A stretch of DNA of 64,000 nucleotides from Polaribacter sp. WD7 (GTDB lineage: Bacteria > Bacteroidota > Bacteroidia > Flavobacteriales > Flavobacteriaceae), in the NCBI RefSeq assembly GCF_003335085.1, contig NZ_QPEJ01000017.1, positions 558,001 to 622,000 of the forward strand, read 5' to 3'. Position 1 is the stretch's first letter; the number at the start of each line of letters is the position of its first letter. The notes beneath the pieces were generated by a model. The model was given only the letters and a program-made list of their open reading frames with translations, made no database searches and was not told the origin of the DNA. Below are positions 19,378 to 26,986 of this stretch, piece by piece. The translations under genes and the position numbers were made by a program.

Positions 19378-19686
19378 CTTAGAACCTCACTAACTTTGTC
19401 TGCAGCTTCTTGAAATTCAGTTGCAGAAATAATTTCCATTCCAGAGTTATCTATCAACTCTTTTGCTTCTTTAGCATTAGTACCTTGTAAACGACAAATA
19501 ATAGGCACGTTTATCTTATCTCCCATACTTTTGTAAGCATCTACAACACCTTGTGCTACTCTATCACAACGTACAATTCCACCAAAAATATTTACTAAGA
19601 TTGCTTTTACAGCTGGGTCTTTTAAAATAATACCAAAAGCTGTTTCAACTCTTTGTGCATCAGCAGTACCACCAACATTTAAAATC
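19378..19686 (-). pseudogene. 3' fragment of sucC (duplicate)
   Basis: Encodes the last ~102 residues of the succinyl-CoA ligase beta subunit in an undamaged frame, from GGTADAQRVETAF to DKVSEVLS-stop. It has no 5' part or start, so it is non-functional as SucC. The roughly twenty differences from the intact gene that I compared are synonymous. The fragment therefore diverged while under selection in a full-length gene and was brought here later. Confidence 0.9.
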
Positions 19687-19960
19687 TATTGTCCAAAAAT
19701 ATAACTCAGTGTTACCTGTTAAATTTTCTAGATGTTCTTCCTTTAAATTTCTTTGCAATACACTAAAAACTTAAGATGAGTGATACTCTGTATACATAAT
19801 ACATGATCTTTTGATTTTCCATTAACCAAGTATTTTTTTTTAGAAACTTAAGTGAAATTTTTTAAAATAAATATTTTCTCTAAATTTTAGATCAATAAAA
19901 TTTTACACTCAAAAACTCTATGTTTAAATACATTTACCCTCTATTTAAAGGAGTAAAATC

Positions 19961-19990
19961 TAAAACCACTCGAGTGAGTGGTTTTTTTTT
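19961..19990 (+). terminator. Orphan hairpin with T-run; intergenic 19687-20046
   Basis: AAACCACTCGAG pairs with the following GTGAGTGGTTT and nine T residues, giving a strong plus-strand terminator with no plus-strand gene upstream. On the minus strand it could end lipoprotein B transcription, with a short T4. The rest of 19687-20046 is AT-rich, and no reading frame or repeat could be recognised. Confidence 0.6.
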
Positions 19991-20046
19991 AGAATATAAT
20001 TAGTTTTTGTTATAATTTAAATGCAACTAATTAAAAGCTCTTATTA

Positions 20047-20991
20047 CTACATATTTTTACGTTTGTTAGTCCATAAGTTGTTTTTCCATCTAATATCAGC
20101 ATATCCTCCTTTACATCTGTAAGCTCCCATTCTTATTTTTGTATCTGTTGGATTTGCAAGGTTGCCATTTACACTCTGTCTAGATATTTTATGTGAATTA
20201 GAAGAACCATTGATATTATAATCTATATAATGATTATTATTAGAAGTAAACCTAGAAGTAACATTAAAACTAAATTCTACATCCCTATAAACACTAGTAA
20301 TATATATTAATCTTCTTCCATTGGTTCCAGAGCCTCCACGTTTGTTAATAAGCTCAGCATAAATATGATACATCCCTGGAAAACCACTTGAATCAATCCA
20401 AACTGCACCTCCATTATTAACAGATCCTCTGTTATACCTTGCAGGTTTAGCAATAAACAACATAATAGCTGGATCAGGTGATCCACCTCCACCTGTATGT
20501 TTTCCTTTTACTTGGGCAATATAAGTTCCATTTTCGTCTCTCATATCAGACGGAGGATAAGGAGAGCTAGACATATTTTTAATACCTGAATTAAGTATTT
20601 TTACAGTACCACTTACAGTTAGAGACGCTCCATTAGAATAACCTATAGTCCCTGTAGTTCGTTCAATTCTAGTTTGTAAACTTCCATTCGTATTTGCACT
20701 ATTTAATTGATAAACTCCAAAATTACCCGACTGACCATAATCGTAACTACAACTTCTATCATCAACAACATTACTGATACCAGAATTTTTATCAGAAAAA
20801 ACATTAGGATATACAAAATTTAGTAAATTGGTTTGACAATCACTTCCTTGTCTTTCTAGAGGTTTGCTTTCTTCTTTCAACGAAGCTTCATTATCAGTTA
20901 TAAAGATATCTTCTTCTTGTTGGCAAGAAGTAAAAATTCCTAGAGTCATTACTACTGCTAAAGCTCCAATTTTAATGTTAAAATTTTTCAT
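20047..20991 (-). CDS. Secreted lipoprotein B, paralogue of lipoprotein A
   Basis: 314 residues. The signal peptide is nearly identical to lipoprotein A (MKNFNIKIGALAVV, lipobox LGIFTSC). Shared blocks include DDRSCSYDYGQSG, RIERTTG, YIAQVKGKH, DPAIMLFIAKPAR, RGGSGTNGRR and IRMGAYRCKGG. The 26 bases before the start codon are identical to those of lipoprotein A and upstream similarity extends about 150 bp, so gene plus promoter were duplicated together. Substrate and activity are unknown; a polysaccharide-lyase-like jelly roll is a possibility. Confidence 0.6.
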   Translation of the reverse strand: MKNFNIKIGALAVVMTLGIFTSCQQEEDIFITDNEASLKEESKPLERQGSDCQTNLLNFVYPNVFSDKNSGISNVVDDRSCSYDYGQSGNFGVYQLNSANTNGSLQTRIERTTGTIGYSNGASLTVSGTVKILNSGIKNMSSSPYPPSDMRDENGTYIAQVKGKHTGGGGSPDPAIMLFIAKPARYNRGSVNNGGAVWIDSSGFPGMYHIYAELINKRGGSGTNGRRLIYITSVYRDVEFSFNVTSRFTSNNNHYIDYNINGSSNSHKISRQSVNGNLANPTDTKIRMGAYRCKGGYADIRWKNNLWTNKRKNM

Positions 20992-21022
20992 GTTTGAGTT
21001 AATTTAGTATATATTATTTCGT

Positions 21023-21071
21023 CAAAAATATAAGCACATGTAAAATTTAGTGTCCTGTAGTGTCCTGTAAG
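21023..21071 (-). promoter_or_regulatory. Promoter of lipoprotein B with phased repeats
   Basis: On the minus strand the -7 box is TATTTTTG (21030-21023). Two exact decamers, TGTCCTGTAG and TGTCCTGTAA on the plus strand (21051-21070), lie one helical turn apart, preceded by a degenerate third (taaaatttag). The same CCTG-centred repeats occur before lipoprotein A. Confidence 0.55.
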
Positions 21072-21269
21072 TTTTATCAATATTATATTTTATTAGAAAA
21101 AAAAATAACAAAACCCACACAAAGCACTTAAAGAACATAGGATTTTGTCTGAATTTTAAATAATTATGTGAATTCGAGTTAAGAAAACGGTTATTTTATT
21201 TACAAAAAAACAAAAAAAACCGTTAACTTAATATTTTGAATAACAAGTGAATAATGGATTTTTATCTTA

Positions 21270-22160
21270 TGATTACTGTCAATAAAATCATCGGAATATT
21301 TCGGTAACTAAAAATAATGTAGCTGACCAAATAAAAAGAAAATTCGTAAAAGAAATCGTAGAGTGTCAGACGGAGAAGTAATAACAATTTTAGTTATTTT
21401 TCATTTAAAATCATACAGAAATTTGAAACACTTTTATATAAATAATCTTTGCAAACATACCCTGAATGAATTCCTAATTCTGTTTCTTATAACCAATCCG
21501 TTAAATTGCAAAAGAAAGTAGTTCAACCCATTGGGGTTTATATGAAAATGCACTGTCCTGAAGATTATACAGGTATTTAATTCCTCTATTCAACTACTCT
21601 AAAATCTTGTCATTACAAAAGAGAAAAGCTACGTAAAGTATTTAGTGTTCTGGCTCAAAAAGTTATAGAATATTAGGTTAGTTTTATAGTTTTAAATTAT
21701 ATCATTATTTGCAATGATAAAGGAAAATAGTTGAATTTATGCTTACTATAGGAAATGTAAATGATAGAAAACCATTTAAAAATAAATCTTATCAATGATA
21801 AAGTATTTGGTAAAATTTACTAAGATAAAGATTATCTTGGTAAAGATTTATTCAATAGATTATTTTTAGATGAAATCTATTTCATAGTAAAAGCTAGAAA
21901 GAATATGAAGAAAAAAGCAATAGATTTATGGACAGGGTTTTATTAAAAAAAAAGGGCTACAATTAAATCGGTAAATGATATTTTAAAAAATGTATGTTAC
22001 ATTGAGCACACTAAAACATAGATTTGTATATAATTTTTTCTCAAATTCAGTACCTAAACTAATAGCATATGGTTTTATAACTAAAAAACCGTCTATTAAA
22101 ATAAAAAATATGATTCCTAATACGCAAAATGTGTTTCCTAATATTGGAATAAGTTAAGTC
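21270..22160 (+). pseudogene. Decayed IS982-family transposase
   Basis: Translating in shifting frames gives NKKKIRKRNRRVSDGEVITI, then FHLKSYRNLKHFYINNLCKH, GNVNDRKPFKNKSY, DKDYLGKDLFNRLF, ATIKSVNDILKNVCYIEHT and KKPSIKIK. These are consecutive parts of IS982-type DDE transposases. Several stops and frameshifts interrupt it, the central part including the first catalytic Asp region is damaged, and the catalytic Glu position (normally IETVND) reads IKSVND. Terminal inverted repeats could not be identified. It cannot be active. Confidence 0.8.
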
Positions 22161-22187
22161 TAACTCACGTTAAATAATTTCTAATAA

Positions 22188-22663
22188 TATTCATTATTTG
22201 TGAATTTTATATTTATTAATCTAAGAAGCTAATACATTAATTTTTCTAAAAAAAGAGTATTAACACTATATGTTTTGTTAATTTTTTTTTGATTTCGACC
22301 AAAAAAAAGCCTCGTTTTCACGAGGCTTATAAATATCATAATTGTAAAAATTCTAACTTAGAACTTCACTTACCTTATCTGCTGCTTCTTGAAATTCTGT
22401 TGCAGAAATAATTTCCATTCCAGAATTATCGATCAATTCTTTAGCTTCTTTAGCATTAGTACCCTGTAAACGACAAATAATTGGTACGTTTATTTTATCT
22501 CCCATGCTTTTATAAGCATCAACTACACCTTGTGCGACTCTATCACAACGTACAATTCCACCAAAAATGTTTACTAAGATTGCTTTTACAGCTGGGTCTT
22601 TTAAAATAATACCAAAAGCTGTTTCAACTCTTTGTGCATCTGCAGTACCACCAACATCTAAAA
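22188..22663. repeat. Direct duplication, copy B (partner 19219-19686)
   Basis: Its left part retains the start-codon neighbourhood of the S8 peptidase gene (attcattatt) although no peptidase gene follows. Its right part is the 3' end of intact sucC. This shows the ancestral order was peptidase-terminator-sucC. Confidence 0.85.
22301..22329 (-). terminator. sucC terminator
   Basis: The stem AAGCCTCG/CGAGGCTT has loop TTTTCA, with an A8 run giving T8 on the minus strand right after the sucC stop. Confidence 0.85.
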
Positions 22664-23546
22664 AGTTAGCAGGCTCACCTCCAGATTCTTTAATTAAATC
22701 CATAGTACCCATTGCCAAACCAGCTCCGTTTACCATACAACCAACATTTCCATCTAAATCTACGTAGTTTAAACCAGCAGCTTTAGCTTCAACTTCAATT
22801 GGATTTTCTTCTCTGATATCACGCATTGCTGCATAATCTTTATGTCTGTATAATGCATTTTCGTCTAAAGAAACTTTAGCATCAACAGCCATTATTTTAG
22901 CATCAGAAGTTTTTAATACCGGATTAATTTCAAACATAGATGAATCTGATTTTATATAGGCAGTATATAAAGCAGTAACAAATTTTGTCATTTCTTTAAA
23001 TGCTACTCCAGATAAACCTAAGTTAAAAGCTACTTTACGTGCTTGAAAAGGCATGATACCCAATAAAGGATCTATCTCTTCTGTAAAAATTAAATGTGGT
23101 GTTTCTTCTGCAACAGTCTCAATATCCATTCCACCTTCTGTAGAATACATGATCATATTTTTACCTGTAGCTCTGTTTAATAATACAGACATATAAAATT
23201 CATCTGGCTCTTCATCTCCCGGATAGTATACATCCTCAGCAATTAAAACTTGATTTACCAACTTACCTTCTGCTGAAGTTTGTGGTGTAATCAACATCAT
23301 ACCTAGAATATCATCTGCAATACTTTCTACTTGTTCTAAATTCTTAGCAAGTTTAACTCCTCCTCCTTTTCCTCTTCCACCTGCATGAACCTGAGCTTTT
23401 ATAACATGCCATCCCGTACCTGTTTCTTCTGTTAGTTTTTTTGCAGCATCTACTGCTTCTGCAGGAGTACTTGCAACAATTCCTCTTTGAATTCTAACTC
23501 CAAAACTGCTTAAAATTTCTTTTCCTTGATATTCGTGTAAGTTCAT
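22353..23546 (-). CDS. sucC: Succinyl-CoA ligase (ADP-forming) beta subunit
   Basis: TCA-cycle enzyme forming succinate and ATP from succinyl-CoA with SucD. 397 residues, full length. Seen: MNLHEYQGKEIL start, ATP-grasp glycine-rich segment HAGGRGKGGGVKLA, metal-binding FEINPV, and the C-terminal CoA-ligase part with GGTADAQRVETAFGII and NIFGGIVRCD. sucD is not adjacent, which is common in Bacteroidota. A second copy of its last 102 codons lies at 19378-19686. Confidence 0.97.
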   Translation of the reverse strand: MNLHEYQGKEILSSFGVRIQRGIVASTPAEAVDAAKKLTEETGTGWHVIKAQVHAGGRGKGGGVKLAKNLEQVESIADDILGMMLITPQTSAEGKLVNQVLIAEDVYYPGDEEPDEFYMSVLLNRATGKNMIMYSTEGGMDIETVAEETPHLIFTEEIDPLLGIMPFQARKVAFNLGLSGVAFKEMTKFVTALYTAYIKSDSSMFEINPVLKTSDAKIMAVDAKVSLDENALYRHKDYAAMRDIREENPIEVEAKAAGLNYVDLDGNVGCMVNGAGLAMGTMDLIKESGGEPANFLDVGGTADAQRVETAFGIILKDPAVKAILVNIFGGIVRCDRVAQGVVDAYKSMGDKINVPIICRLQGTNAKEAKELIDNSGMEIISATEFQEAADKVSEVLS

Positions 23547-23570
23547 CTATAAATCTTTTAAAAACGTTGA

Positions 23571-23578
23571 CAAAAATA
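23571..23578 (-). promoter_or_regulatory. sucC -7 box
   Basis: Reads TATTTTTG on the minus strand, 25 bp before the ATG, with a TTG about 22 bp further upstream. Confidence 0.5.
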
Positions 23579-23579
23579 C

Positions 23580-24148
23580 AAATTCAGATGTAAAATTTAG
23601 CAAGGTTTTCTTTAAAAAACCCCATTAGAGTCATAAAAAATATTCTTTAAGACTTTTTTAACAAACTAATTCTTAAACCCTTTAAAATTTAAAAAGGCTT
23701 TCTTACAACTTATCCTATTTTAGGATATTCATAATTTCTATAAATATCTTCAAAATAATCTATAGACAAAACACCTTAAAACACTAATAGAACTATGGTG
23801 TATTATATCTGAAATGGTTACAAACTGTCAATTAAAGTGATTATTGGATACAAAAAAACGTAACTAGAAATACTTTAGAACTTAAAATTTATTATCGATA
23901 CAAATTTTACTGATTTTAATCGTAAAACTCATTCGATTTGATAAAATTTCATCAAAATATATAATAGGTTAATTAACAATTACTTTGCAAAAGTTAGACT
24001 AGTAAAAAAACGTAACACATTTTATATCAATCCAAAATACCGTGCTCAAAAGCACTTTCAAAAACTCGATACTTGACACAACTTTGTAAATTACAATAAG
24101 CTAAAAATCTTTTCGAATCATAAAATGGTCTCAGATTTAATTTATTAT
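23580..24148. other. Intergenic region with no recognisable gene
   Basis: AT-rich and full of stops in all frames. Apart from the sucC promoter at its left edge, I see no reading frame, repeat or RNA structure. An isolated terminator at its right end suggests a lost gene. Confidence 0.5.
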
Positions 24149-24186
24149 AAATCAGAAATCTTTAATCGTTTTTCTGATTTCTTTTT
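24149..24186 (+). terminator. Orphan terminator upstream of lolD-like gene
   Basis: AAATCAGAAA and TTTCTGATTT form a perfect 10-bp stem followed by CTTTTT. No plus-strand gene precedes it for more than 9 kb of coding sequence, so it either terminates a vanished gene or acts as a leader element of the ABC gene 27 bp downstream. Confidence 0.6.
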
Positions 24187-24212
24187 ATAACTTCGTTTTA
24201 AAGAAATTTGAT

Positions 24213-24872
24213 ATGATTTTTGGTAAAAACATCCATAAATATTATGGTGATGTAGAAGTTCTAAAAGGGGTTGACTTAACCATTAATAAAGGTGAAGTTG
24301 TTGCTATTGTTGGCCCTTCTGGAGCAGGAAAAACAACCTTACTTCAAATATTAGGTACATTGGACAAACCCAATACACAAGATGATTTTGAACTAACAAT
24401 AAACAATACTTCTTTAAAAAAATTGCCCGATAATAAGCTTTCTGTATTTAGAAATAACCATATCGGTTTTATCTTTCAATTTCACCAATTATTACCCGAA
24501 TTCTCTGCGCTAGAAAACGTCTGTATTCCTGCTTTCATTGGAAAAAAACCAAAGATTGAAGCAGAAAAAAAAGCAAAAGAACTTTTGAGTTTTTTGGGAT
24601 TATCTCATCGTATTCACCACAAACCAAGCCAACTTTCTGGAGGAGAGCAACAACGTGTTGCGGTTGCTAGAGCATTGATAAACAACCCCTCTGTAATTTT
24701 GGCTGATGAACCTAGTGGCAATCTAGATAGTGAATCTGCTAAAAACTTACATGAATTATTTTTTAAACTACGTGATGAATTTGGGCAAACATTTGTTTTG
24801 GTAACGCATAATGAAGATTTAGCGAATATGGCAGATAGAAAGCTAAACATGATAGATGGTAAAATTGAGTAA
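24213..24872 (+). CDS. ABC transporter ATP-binding protein, LolD/MacB-type
   Basis: 219 residues. Walker A is [10 protein letters not shown]-loop [15 protein letters not shown], signature [15 protein letters not shown], Walker [13 protein letters not shown]. The group includes LolD (lipoprotein release to the outer membrane) and FtsE/MacB-like ATPases, and the inserted loop after the first strand is typical of Bacteroidota LolD. No permease is adjacent, so the partner is encoded elsewhere. Its stop codon overlaps the presumed TTG start of the broken lipoprotein gene downstream. Confidence 0.88.
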   Translation: MIFGKNIHKYYGDVEVLKGVDLTINKGEVVAIVGPSGAGKTTLLQILGTLDKPNTQDDFELTINNTSLKKLPDNKLSVFRNNHIGFIFQFHQLLPEFSALENVCIPAFIGKKPKIEAEKKAKELLSFLGLSHRIHHKPSQLSGGEQQRVAVARALINNPSVILADEPSGNLDSESAKNLHELFFKLRDEFGQTFVLVTHNEDLANMADRKLNMIDGKIE

Positions 24873-25601
24873 TTGTACGAAAAAAATTGCTCTATCTTTA
24901 CTACTGGTAACTTTATTGAGTTCATGTGCCACCATTTTTAAACACCAAAAGAACAACAGTTAAAATATCTGCAAACCAAAAAAGTAAAAGTTGTTTTTAA
25001 AAAGGATACGGCTTTAGGAAATACATTACAAGCTTCTATTAGATCTATACGCTCTAAAAAACAAATAAAATTGACCATTTTAAAGGATTCCTTATAAAAA
25101 GATTTTTATTTCAACAGAAAATTATCATATAATTTTCTATTAAATACTGTATTAAAGAAAAAGAGCTATGTACAGGCTAGAAACCTTGTGGTTAATAATA
25201 TTAATATTAACCTCATTAGAAATGTACATTTAAATGAATATTTAGGATTTGAAATAATTCAAAAAAAAATCGATTTAATGATCAAATCATCTATTTTGAA
25301 AAAAATCAAACCAATACAGATAAAAACTTTATTATAAATAATAGTTTTTTCTAAGAAAAAAGTGACCATTTTAAATATAAAATATGAACTATTGGCACCC
25401 CTAAACAACGTATTTTATTTTGATTTTTACGCTGGATTAGGAATAAGATTAAAAAGATTTAAAGATATTAGCATTGAATTTAATCCTGATTTACACAGAA
25501 CATATTATGAAGATAATATATTTTCATTAGATTTTTTGGATGGTACTTATAGCGATACAATAAAAATGAGTTTAGGATTAAAATTTGGTATTATATTATA
25601 A
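24865..25601 (+). pseudogene. Broken lipoprotein / outer-membrane protein gene
   Basis: A lipoprotein signal is readable from TTG 24865 ([16 protein letters not shown]). The frame then shifts at least twice (24935-25000) into VVFKKDTALGNTLQASIRSI, hits a stop near 25096, and continues as DFYFNRKLSYNFLLNTVL. The C-terminal ~80 residues remain open at 25362-25601 with FDFYAGLGIRLKRFKDI and a terminal strand ending in aromatic/hydrophobic residues, as in DUF3575-like beta-barrels. Several independent lesions make function unlikely. The original role is unknown. Confidence 0.7.
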
Positions 25602-25606
25602 ATTAT

Positions 25607-26155
25607 ATGTTAGAAACACTTAAAAAAATACTAGGCTTCTTAAAACAACCCAGTATCCACAAAGACCCCAATACTGATTTTTCATATAGATTAAACGTTT
25701 TTGGGAAGCTTTTAGCAATAAGTATTATTACAGGATTTATCATTTCTCCGCTATTTGTTTTTCTTGAATATGTTAACCTTATAGATGCAGATGCTCATAA
25801 ACTAGACAAAATGTTTAAAGGAATGAGTAACTTAAAAATACTTTTATTAGGTGCTATTTTAGCTCCTATATTAGAGGAAGTATTGTTTAGAGCTCCCCTT
25901 ACCCTATGTAAAAGTAAAATTGCATTTAAAATTTTATTTTACACTTTAACAATTCTATTTGGCTTTATACACATTACTAATTTTGAGATATCCACAAACG
26001 TAATACTACTTTCTCCTTTACTAGTTTTACCTCAAATACTTTTGGGTGTTTATTTAGGTTTTATTAGAGTCCGTTTTGGACTACTTTGGTCTATTTGTTT
26101 ACACGCTGCTTATAACGGAATTTTAATTACATTAAGTTTTTTAGAGAATTTTTAA
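25607..26155 (+). CDS. CPBP family intramembrane metalloprotease
   Basis: 182 residues with about five membrane segments. The family motifs are present: EEVLFR (EExxxR) near residue 91, FGFIHI near 120 and LHAAYN near 167. This is the Abi/CAAX-protease-like set of metal and catalytic residues. Substrate unknown; members cleave prenylated or membrane proteins, or modulate sensors. It lies 1 bp before the TIGR02757 gene and is probably co-transcribed with it. Confidence 0.85.
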   Translation: MLETLKKILGFLKQPSIHKDPNTDFSYRLNVFGKLLAISIITGFIISPLFVFLEYVNLIDADAHKLDKMFKGMSNLKILLLGAILAPILEEVLFRAPLTLCKSKIAFKILFYTLTILFGFIHITNFEISTNVILLSPLLVLPQILLGVYLGFIRVRFGLLWSICLHAAYNGILITLSFLENF

Positions 26156-26156
26156 G

Positions 26157-26921
26157 ATGAATAGTAAAGAGCTTAAGGAATTTTTAGATGAAAAGGTTAT
26201 TATATACAATAACCCAAAGTTTATTGAATCTGACCCTATCCGAATACCTCATTTATTTTCTTTAAAAGAAGACATAGAAATTGCAGGATTTTTAACCGCT
26301 ACTATTTCTTGGGGAAATAGAAAAATGATAATTAAGAATGCTTTACAAATGATGGAATTACTAGATAACGCTCCTTTTGATTTTGTTTTAAACCATCAAA
26401 AAAAAGATTTAAAAACACTTGATAATTTTGTTCATAGAACTTTTAACAGCAAAGACTTACAGCAATTTATCATGTCCTTACAACACATTTACAGTACACA
26501 CAATGGACTAGAAAATGTTTTACTTGTAAAAAACAACAAAGACAATTACCAAAATGCAATTCATTATTTAAAACAGGTGTTTTTTGAAATACCACACCAA
26601 CAAAGAACACAAAAGCACATCTCAGATCCATTAAAAAACTCTGCCGCTAAAAGAATAAACATGTTTCTAAGATGGATGGTTAGGAACGATGGTAATGGAG
26701 TTGACTTTGGTCTTTGGAAAAGTCATTCTTCCTCTAATTTGTCATGTCCATTAGATGTACATTCTGGAAATGTTGCAAGAAAATTAAAACTTTTAAAGAG
26801 AAAACAAAACGATTGGAAAGCACTACATGAATTGGATTTAAAACTAAGAAAACTAGATAAAGAAGATCCTGTAAAATATGATTTTGCTTTATTTGGTTTA
26901 GGTGTATTTGAAAAGTTTTGA
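26157..26921 (+). CDS. TIGR02757 (DUF2400) family protein
   Basis: 254 residues. The stretches DPIRIPHLFSLKEDIEIAGF and TISWGNRKMIIKNALQMM, with the C-terminal CPLDVHSGNVARKLKLLKRK, match the conserved TIGR02757 family of Bacteroidota and some other bacteria. The fold resembles helix-hairpin-helix DNA-glycosylase-like proteins, but no activity has been shown to my knowledge. Cytoplasmic. It is in line with the CPBP gene and the following BatA-domain gene. Confidence 0.88.
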   Translation: MNSKELKEFLDEKVIIYNNPKFIESDPIRIPHLFSLKEDIEIAGFLTATISWGNRKMIIKNALQMMELLDNAPFDFVLNHQKKDLKTLDNFVHRTFNSKDLQQFIMSLQHIYSTHNGLENVLLVKNNKDNYQNAIHYLKQVFFEIPHQQRTQKHISDPLKNSAAKRINMFLRWMVRNDGNGVDFGLWKSHSSSNLSCPLDVHSGNVARKLKLLKRKQNDWKALHELDLKLRKLDKEDPVKYDFALFGLGVFEKF

Positions 26922-26986
26922 TTAGAAGTTAACAACCGTTTAAAAATTCCTTTTTTTGTAATAACTTACAACCTTAATTTAAGTGA

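Larger units (their letters stand above)
19219..19686. repeat. Direct duplication, copy A (partner 22188-22663)
   Basis: This segment repeats 22188-22663 in the same orientation. It contains the peptidase start region, a terminator hairpin and the 3' end of sucC. Identity is high (roughly 90% by eye in the coding part) and stops abruptly at about 19686. The two copies bracket a 2.5-kb insert with lipoprotein B and an IS982 remnant. Confidence 0.85.

Noticed and set aside
19378..19686. Functional short sucC-like gene
   Set aside because: No start codon or N-terminal ATP-grasp region; it is a duplicated 3' fragment.
25362..25601. Separate 79-residue gene
   Set aside because: It is the surviving C-terminal part of a frameshifted lipoprotein gene that can be followed upstream to a signal peptide.
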